A stretch of 64,000 nucleotides of DNA from Chromera velia (taxonomy: Eukaryota > Sar > Chromeraceae). The notes under the pieces were generated by a model. That model ran no database searches, was not told the origin of the DNA, and saw nothing but the letters and a program-made list of their open reading frames with translations. This document shows, in pieces, positions 58,418 to 64,000 of the stretch. The DNA lies in NCBI GenBank assembly GCA_018398765.1, contig JAHBMJ010002696.1, positions 1 through 64,000 of the forward strand, in the 5' to 3' direction. Positions within the stretch are counted from its first letter, which is position 1; each line of letters begins with the position of its first letter. A program made the translations under genes and the position numbers.

Positions 58418-61400
58418 TACGACGGTTGTCTACGTCCTTTGTTTTCTTCTTTGGCAGGCGCATAACCTCCTTTTCTGTCTTCTTTGGCAGAATTATAGCC
58501 TCTTTTTTTTTTGGCAGGATTATAACGTCCTTTTTTTTTTCTTCTTTGGCAGGACTATACACAAAGGGAAAGAACAATTGAAACAAAAAGAAGGAAAAGA
58601 TGGACGACCAATCTCACAGTGTGGATGGGAGCCTGGAGGAGACACACTGAAAAGCCAATCCCCTCTCACGATTTGACGTGATCACGGGAAATCACACGCG
58701 AATCATAACTTCAGCAAAGACCAACAGAGAGGAATAACTGACACAACAACTACGCAACAAAGAAGAGCTTTATGTCCTGCTGAGCGTTTGGTATGTGTTG
58801 TTTCTTTGCAGAGTTGCCGGGGCCCTGCGGCTCTTCAGTGGGCACCTGTTATCGGGTCTTCCACAGTCCTTGGCAGAAAACGGTCAGACAGACCGCCTGG
58901 CTGCCGTCTGTTCGGGGAAGAATGTGACACGCTTCCCCGGACCCTCTCAAGGAATCCCGCCGATCGTTTCAGTCACGCAATCCATCTATATACATACATC
59001 CGTATTCGTTTGTCTGCGTTGAAAGTCAGATATCAGACACAAATACGAACCTCGTCAGGCAGGCCTCATTCGGATCGACCTCCCCAGATCCTTTCTATCT
59101 CTCTCCCTGAAACGAAACAAGCTGTTCAAGCTTGAAAGGGCGAGATTGCCTTTGGTCTCTGTGGTCGTGCCCTCCGTCCATCTCTGTCCTCACTCACACA
59201 AGCACCTTCTCTCTCCCCATCCCACAACCTCTCGTCCCCCTTCTCCCTGGTTGTCTCCGTTCATCTTGAGCGTTCATTGTGCTTTCTCGATTGGCGCATC
59301 ATTCTGTTGTCTGCCCCCCCCATGCCCTTTCTTCTTTGTGTGTGCAGAGCACTGCATGGCTCTGGATTCGTCTCCCCCGTCTCCTCCCTCAGAAGATGCA
59401 CCGTCTTCCTCCAAGAGTTTTGGAGGCGATGGCGGTGGGGTGATGGAGGAGTCAGAGGGTCAGCCTGAGGGGAACGGGAGAGGACGCAAGAGATCGCGGG
59501 ACCCGTGTCAGAGGGGGGAGGAGTCGACCGGGCCGGCGCCTCAGGCGGAGGCGCAGGAGGGCAAGTGCACGGCGGCATGTGAGGGGTTGGAGCTTCCTCT
59601 ATCATCCTCTCAAGGTGACGGTACGTGTCCTCGTGGAGTTCCTGGAGAGTCCCTTGGGAGTCTCGGAGGCGAGGGGGCGGGGAGTATTAATAGAGGGGGG
59701 GGTGCTGAGGGATCTCTTCGGGAAAACAGGAAGAGGCAGAAGGAGACGGCGTGGAGCCTTAGAAGAATCCAGGTGGGTCCGTCCGTTGAAAAGCAAATAA
59801 GTTGCATGCCTTGCGTATGTGTTCGTTCATCCCCCCTCTGCAGGGTGTGTGCATCTTCTCGACTCTCTTTGTGCGTGGGTCCTGCGTCCTTGTTTCGTGA
59901 AAGAAGAGTCATGCAAATTCGGTAGGACAGAGATGCAAGAGAGAAAGGGGGGGGAAATTCTGGAGACGGGTATGTTGGTGTGAAGAATTCGGTTGTGCCA
60001 AAGAGCTTCTTTCTCTCTGTCTCTCTCTTTAGGGACATCTCGACAGTGATTTTACGTGGATATGAAATGAAAGCTTGTTTCTGTGGCTTGCATGCAGACA
60101 AACGAAGCCAGTTTGCCGGATGACGGCAATTTTCGAGTGATTGCCGCAGCGATTTCCCCAAATTCTTGCCGAGGCTTCTTGTCTGGTGTGACAGAGGGGG
60201 AGCAGGAGGGACCTTGCATATTCGCTGCGGCAATTGTGGAGCATGAACGCGGGGGGGCGAAAGAGGCACAGAGGGGCAATGAGACGAAGGAGGACCTGAC
60301 TGGGAGAGAAGGTCCAGCAGGCCCCTGCTGCAGTGGAGAGAGGAAGGAAGAGGGAGCGTCGGGAGGAGGCCAAGAGGGGGACAGAGAGACATTGCTGGTT
60401 CTTCGGGATCTTTCATGGGTCAGTGTGTGTGTGTGTGTGTGTGTGTGTGGTCAGTCAGTCAGCCAGTCAGTCGGCCAGGAGGGCAGATTTAAGTTGTAAT
60501 GTGCAGCAGACTGGACTTTTTTGGGGGGAAATTCCGGTCCCGGGAGTGGTGTGTGAATGGAAATGGCGTCGACGAGGAGAGTTGGAGGGTGACGTCTTAG
60601 GACGCACACACACATTTCTTCTTCCCTCTCTCCTTCCTTCTCCCTTCCATCTGGTGTGAGGATCTTTCTGTATCTGTTTCACACCCGACATACCTGTGAG
60701 TGCTGCAAGTATCTGTCTTTTTACTGCTGAATCTATCAAATTTGTCCTTTACTGAACGGCATCTTTCTGCAGGCAGTAGGAGCGATTCCCTCCCTTTGGC
60801 CCCTCGCGTTCCTCCCAGAGAGAATTGAAACAATCGGAAGCTTCCTTCAGGAAACACAGGCGGCAGGTGAGGCACGAGAGATGCAGAGGGTTTTGCATCC
60901 CGGTAGACATTTGCATGCATGCCATATGGATAACACACGTAGACGCCATCAACACCTACTCGCTCGGCTTCAGAGAGTTTGGTCGAATTGGCGTCCTCTC
61001 AGTGCGGTCTCTTCGACTCATGAGTTTTCTTCTTTCGTTCGTTCGTTCTTTCTTTCTTTCTTTCTTTCTTTTTTTCTTTCTTTTCTTTCTTTCTTTCTTT
61101 CTTTCTTTGTTTGTTTGTTTCTCGAAAGACATGCACTCTTTTTCTGTGACCGACGGTATCTCGATCAGCCTTCCTCTCCACATTGCAGTGATCGATTGTT
61201 GCCGCGCTTTAGTTGTGTTCTATATCAGTCGGTGTGGCCGTCTCCTCTCCTCTTGCCATCTTGCGGCGGCTTGATGCTCTGACAGGGTCTCCCCGTAGTC
61301 ATGCACTCCCAGAGAGTCCGCATTGAAGGTCAATCGTCTTTTGTGATTGTGGAGGGTGCAGCCTCCCAGTCTCTCCGTATCGGCACACTGATGTTGAAGG

Positions 61401-61893
61401 CGAAGATGAAGAACCTGGCGGGGTTTGTTGAGGAGAAGGCCGCACGTCGGCGCAGAGGAAGGGAGGGGAAGAGGGGAGGCAGAGAAAGAGCCGAAGAAGG
61501 GGAGCTTATGGAGGAGGAAGGAGAAGGAGATGTGGACATGGACGCGGGAAGAGGAACAGAAGACAATCCAAGCTCTTCTTCTCGTGCTGTTCCGACAAAG
61601 GCACACAGATCGCATGAAGATAGGGACGTTGAGGAGAATGACGACGACGAGGAGTCCGATGACGACAGCGACACTTACAGTGAGACTTCCTTTTTGGTGG
61701 GAGAATCTGACAGAGGTTCAGAAGGAGGCGCCTCTTCAGACGCTGATGATGCCACAGAGGATGGAGACGGCGAGGGAGACGAGGAAGAGCTCTCTGCTCT
61801 CAGAGAACTCACAGGAGGTCAGCCAGCCCGACAGACCCGCGCAAGAGGGAATGAGTGCCAGCATCAAGGAAAACATGTGCGGGCTGGGATCTC

Positions 61894-61934
<41 letters not shown>

Positions 61935-62201
61935 GTGTGTGTGTGTGTGTGTGTGAATGTGTGTTGGTGTGTGTTCGTTTGTGCTTGGTCGAGAGAGGAG
62001 AGAGAGACTCACGTTTATGGATCACGAACGACTTTTATTGAAGCCACCCAGTTTTTTTGCTTTCCTGCCCTCCGTCTGCGCAGCAACTGCGAGTGTGGAT
62101 CTGAGCGTGAACGCGGCAGCCAACAGGGCGGTATTGCGACAATGGAGACGGGTGGCGCTCTTGAAGGCACCCACGCGAACGTTGAAGGTCTGCTGCTTGC
62201 A

Positions 62202-62241
<40 letters not shown>

Positions 62242-63218
62242 CGAACCACTGGCCAGCATGGTGTCACACCTGATGCTGTAATTGTCATTTGAAAGGGGTC
62301 TGAAAGACTGGACGGATCCACTAAGAGGGTGTCTGGCAAGCAGCCGGCGTATTTGTCCTCCTCGGAGTTCTCGTATCGTCACTGTGCAGTGTTGTTGCGC
62401 GTGCTGTTGTTCACTCCCCTTTATCCTTTCCTCCCATCGTCGCTGTTCTCTTCTCTTCTCTCTCCCTCTGTCCGTTCACCTTCGTTCGGGTTTTCCCTTC
62501 CCTTCCCGTGCAGCGTCTGTTGTCTGAAAACTTGGGGTTCCCTGCCAACGTCGCGAAGATGCGAAGAGACGTTGCCACGGTAAGTGAGTGAAAAGGAAGG
62601 AAGGAAGATGGAGTGGGCGGGCCGGCCGGCTGCGTGTTCGTGTGAGAGGAGAGCGTGGCTGGGGCTGCCTCCCCCCCTCTGTATTTATGTGTGTGTCCTT
62701 TTTGTTGCGGTTTCTGTAAGAGAAGCAGTCGCAAGGAGATGGAGAGAGAGGACCTTCTTGGGGATTGGGGTGGTTTCAGAATGACAAGAGAGCATCTACA
62801 AGTGAACGTCTGTTTCCTCCCTCTGCCTGAATTTATTCTTTCCTTCTTTCTTTCTTTCTTTCTAAATTCTTTCCTTCTTTCTTTCTTTCTTTCTTTCTTT
62901 CTGTCTTCCTTCCTTTCTTTCTTTCTTTCTTTCTGTCTTCCTTTCGTTCTTTCGTGAAGGCCCTCGATGCCCTCCTGGAGGCGACGACGAATCGCGTCCT
63001 CCCTGCGTGTCTCCGTGTGAGCGTCCTCCTCTCTGCGACCCGGGGGGCTCTGGAGGACCTCCAGTCAGTCCCTCACACGCACACTCCCCCCCACTCTTTT
63101 GCAGGCAGGCAGGGGTACAGACTGATAAGAAGAAAATCACAGGACGGACCGCGTTCATGAAGACGCACCTTTGCGTGACCTGACTTAACCTGCGTTGCGG
63201 TGGACTTGGTTGAGGAAC

Positions 63219-63252
<34 letters not shown>

Positions 63253-63654
63253 TGTGTGGCAAGCCACTTGAGCAGCGGTTAACCTCAAGAATCTTGAAGT
63301 ACACTTTCGTGATGTGTGAGAAGGGGAGAGGCCTTACATAACCTCGCTTTATTTTCCTGCATGTTTCTTCCTCTGTTTTTTGACTGCAGTTGGAGATGTC
63401 GGCGAACGGGATCTCAGAGAGATGGTCGGTCTCAGAGAGAGATGGAGAGGATAATTGGAAAAAAGAAATATGTAACAGTTTGTGAACATGTATGCATACT
63501 CTCTCTATGCGTGGAGACTGGGGTGAGTCGTTGAGGTAATAAAGGGGAGGCTGGAGGTATTTTGGAGGCAGAAACGGTTAGGCAAAGTTTCCGAGAGTTG
63601 CCATACAAGCTGCTGTATGTGTGTATGTATGTATGTATGTATATATGTATATAT

Positions 63655-63689
<35 letters not shown>

Positions 63690-63900
63690 TTATGTATATA
63701 CATGTACATACATGCATGCTTGAATTCGCTTCTCTTTTTTGTTGGAGATGATTTTGTTTCGCGCCCTTTTTTTTCTCCCGTTCTTTCTCTGCTTCTGTCC
63801 CTCTGGACACGCATGCATGCATGCACTGCAGCCATTGACGAAGCCCTGAAGTGTCTGGAGTCCCTTGAGGCCACCGTGGAACTCGTGAGGGCAGCTGCAG
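54970..63900 (+). CDS. Multi-exon gene of unknown function, partial at both ends
   Basis: Exons chained here: 54970-55335, 55764-55975, 56450-56535, 57277-57358, 58021-58184, 58812-58882, 59348-59772, 60098-60418, 60773-60866, 61299-61817, 62084-62187, 62514-62579, 62960-63063, 63390-63424, 63832-63900. Phases 0, 1 and 2 are mixed and agree at every junction; the last exon ends in a donor, so the gene continues past the window. The true 5' end is unknown: either an upstream exon splices at 54970 or translation starts at ATG 54981. Early exons look beta-rich (VELQGNLSFETLEVRQMEG, GRFLVATFADG, TSTFVVEGEKAFLVS). The middle is Gly/Ser/Glu-rich, the 61299 exon is strongly Asp/Glu-rich after a basic segment, and the last exons are short helices (ALDALLEATTNRVL, AIDEALKCLESLEATVELV). 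No family is recognised. Confidence 0.6.
58447..58556 (+). repeat. Tandem acceptor-like units
   Basis: Four imperfect units of the form poly-T, TTTGGCAG, G or A, about seven bases with a TA core, then CCTTTTT. Each resembles a pyrimidine tract plus 3' splice site. They lie in the intron 58185-58811 of the unknown gene. Confidence 0.7.
61029..61108. repeat. TTTC tetranucleotide repeat
   Basis: TTTC units with a few TTTG and TTCG variants, in the intron before exon 61299-61817. Confidence 0.9.
61893..61965. repeat. TC then TG compound repeat
   Basis: In the intron following exon 61299-61817; same order as the repeats at 2440 and 8263. Confidence 0.9.
62208..62238. repeat. AC dinucleotide repeat
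   Basis: Begins about 20 bases after the donor of exon 62084-62187. Confidence 0.9.
62836..62955. repeat. TTTC-rich repeat ahead of an acceptor
   Basis: About 120 bases of TTTC with TTCC and TAAA interruptions, serving as the pyrimidine tract of the acceptor at 62959. Confidence 0.9.
63221..63258. repeat. TG dinucleotide repeat
   Basis: Intronic, between exons 62960-63063 and 63390-63424. Confidence 0.9.
63615..63690. repeat. TATG then TA repeat
   Basis: TG and TATG units followed by TA runs, in the intron before exon 63832-63900. Confidence 0.9.
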
Positions 63901-64000
63901 GTCGTGAGGGCAGAAAGGGAGGCAGGACGGGAAACGGGTAGAAAAAGGGTGCGATGTTGTTGGCACAGGGGCAGAGGGGGCAAGTAAGAACTCGTGTCTT

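Noticed and set aside
1-64000. tRNA, rRNA, retroelements or virus-like elements
   Set aside because: No cloverleaf with A and B boxes, no rRNA-like sequence and no reverse transcriptase, integrase or capsid motifs were noticed on either strand by eye.

Overview
The window is nuclear DNA from a protist. Genes are split into many exons with GT-AG introns of about 100-700 bases; almost every acceptor is a pyrimidine tract ending in TGCAG, and GTCAGT is a favoured donor. Microsatellites are dense, above all GTCA tetranucleotide runs that start at 5' splice sites. Together with a mitochondrial-type HSP60 and a giant EF-hand protein this suggests an alveolate. My best guess is a chromerid such as Chromera velia, from general familiarity with its gene style and not from any search. 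I saw no operons, CRISPR arrays, tRNA/rRNA genes or recognisable retro- or DNA transposons.

Layout: (1) 235-2955 (+), the 3' half of a mitochondrial-type HSP60 gene, six exons, cut by the window start. (2) 2956-6444, non-coding, with microsatellites and a 113-bp direct repeat pair. (3) 6445-10148 (+), a three-exon gene for a predicted single-pass membrane protein with signal peptide. (4) 10149-12341, non-coding and partly AT-rich. (5) 12342-18957 (-), a multi-exon gene for a secreted acidic protein of about 1,120 aa with repeated SFLQ motifs. (6) 18958-20050, the spacer between two divergent genes. (7) 20051-50105 (+), one gene reconstructed here from 43 exons whose phases all agree, for a protein of about 5,985 residues made largely of EF-hand modules. 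(8) 50106-54969, mostly non-coding and low-complexity, with two conflicting exon-like stretches. (9) 54970-63900 and beyond (+), a gene of many small exons, function unknown, open at both ends.

The main discovery is gene 7. Its first half is a tandem array of symmetric phase 1-1 exons whose introns all cut the EF-hand loop at the same residue. The exons alternate between a length-fixed A type (255 bp in most cases) and a length-variable B type. The resulting calcium loops follow a regular degenerate/canonical/canonical/degenerate rhythm. The second half holds a duplicated block of five to six exons, then long fused exons, four good EF loops, a possible C2-like region and Lys/Ala-rich helices. 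An exact 600-bp duplication with a single N lies inside the array and is either very recent or an assembly fault. The other genes have no evident functional link to it, though the secreted-protein gene starts head-to-head 1.1 kb away.
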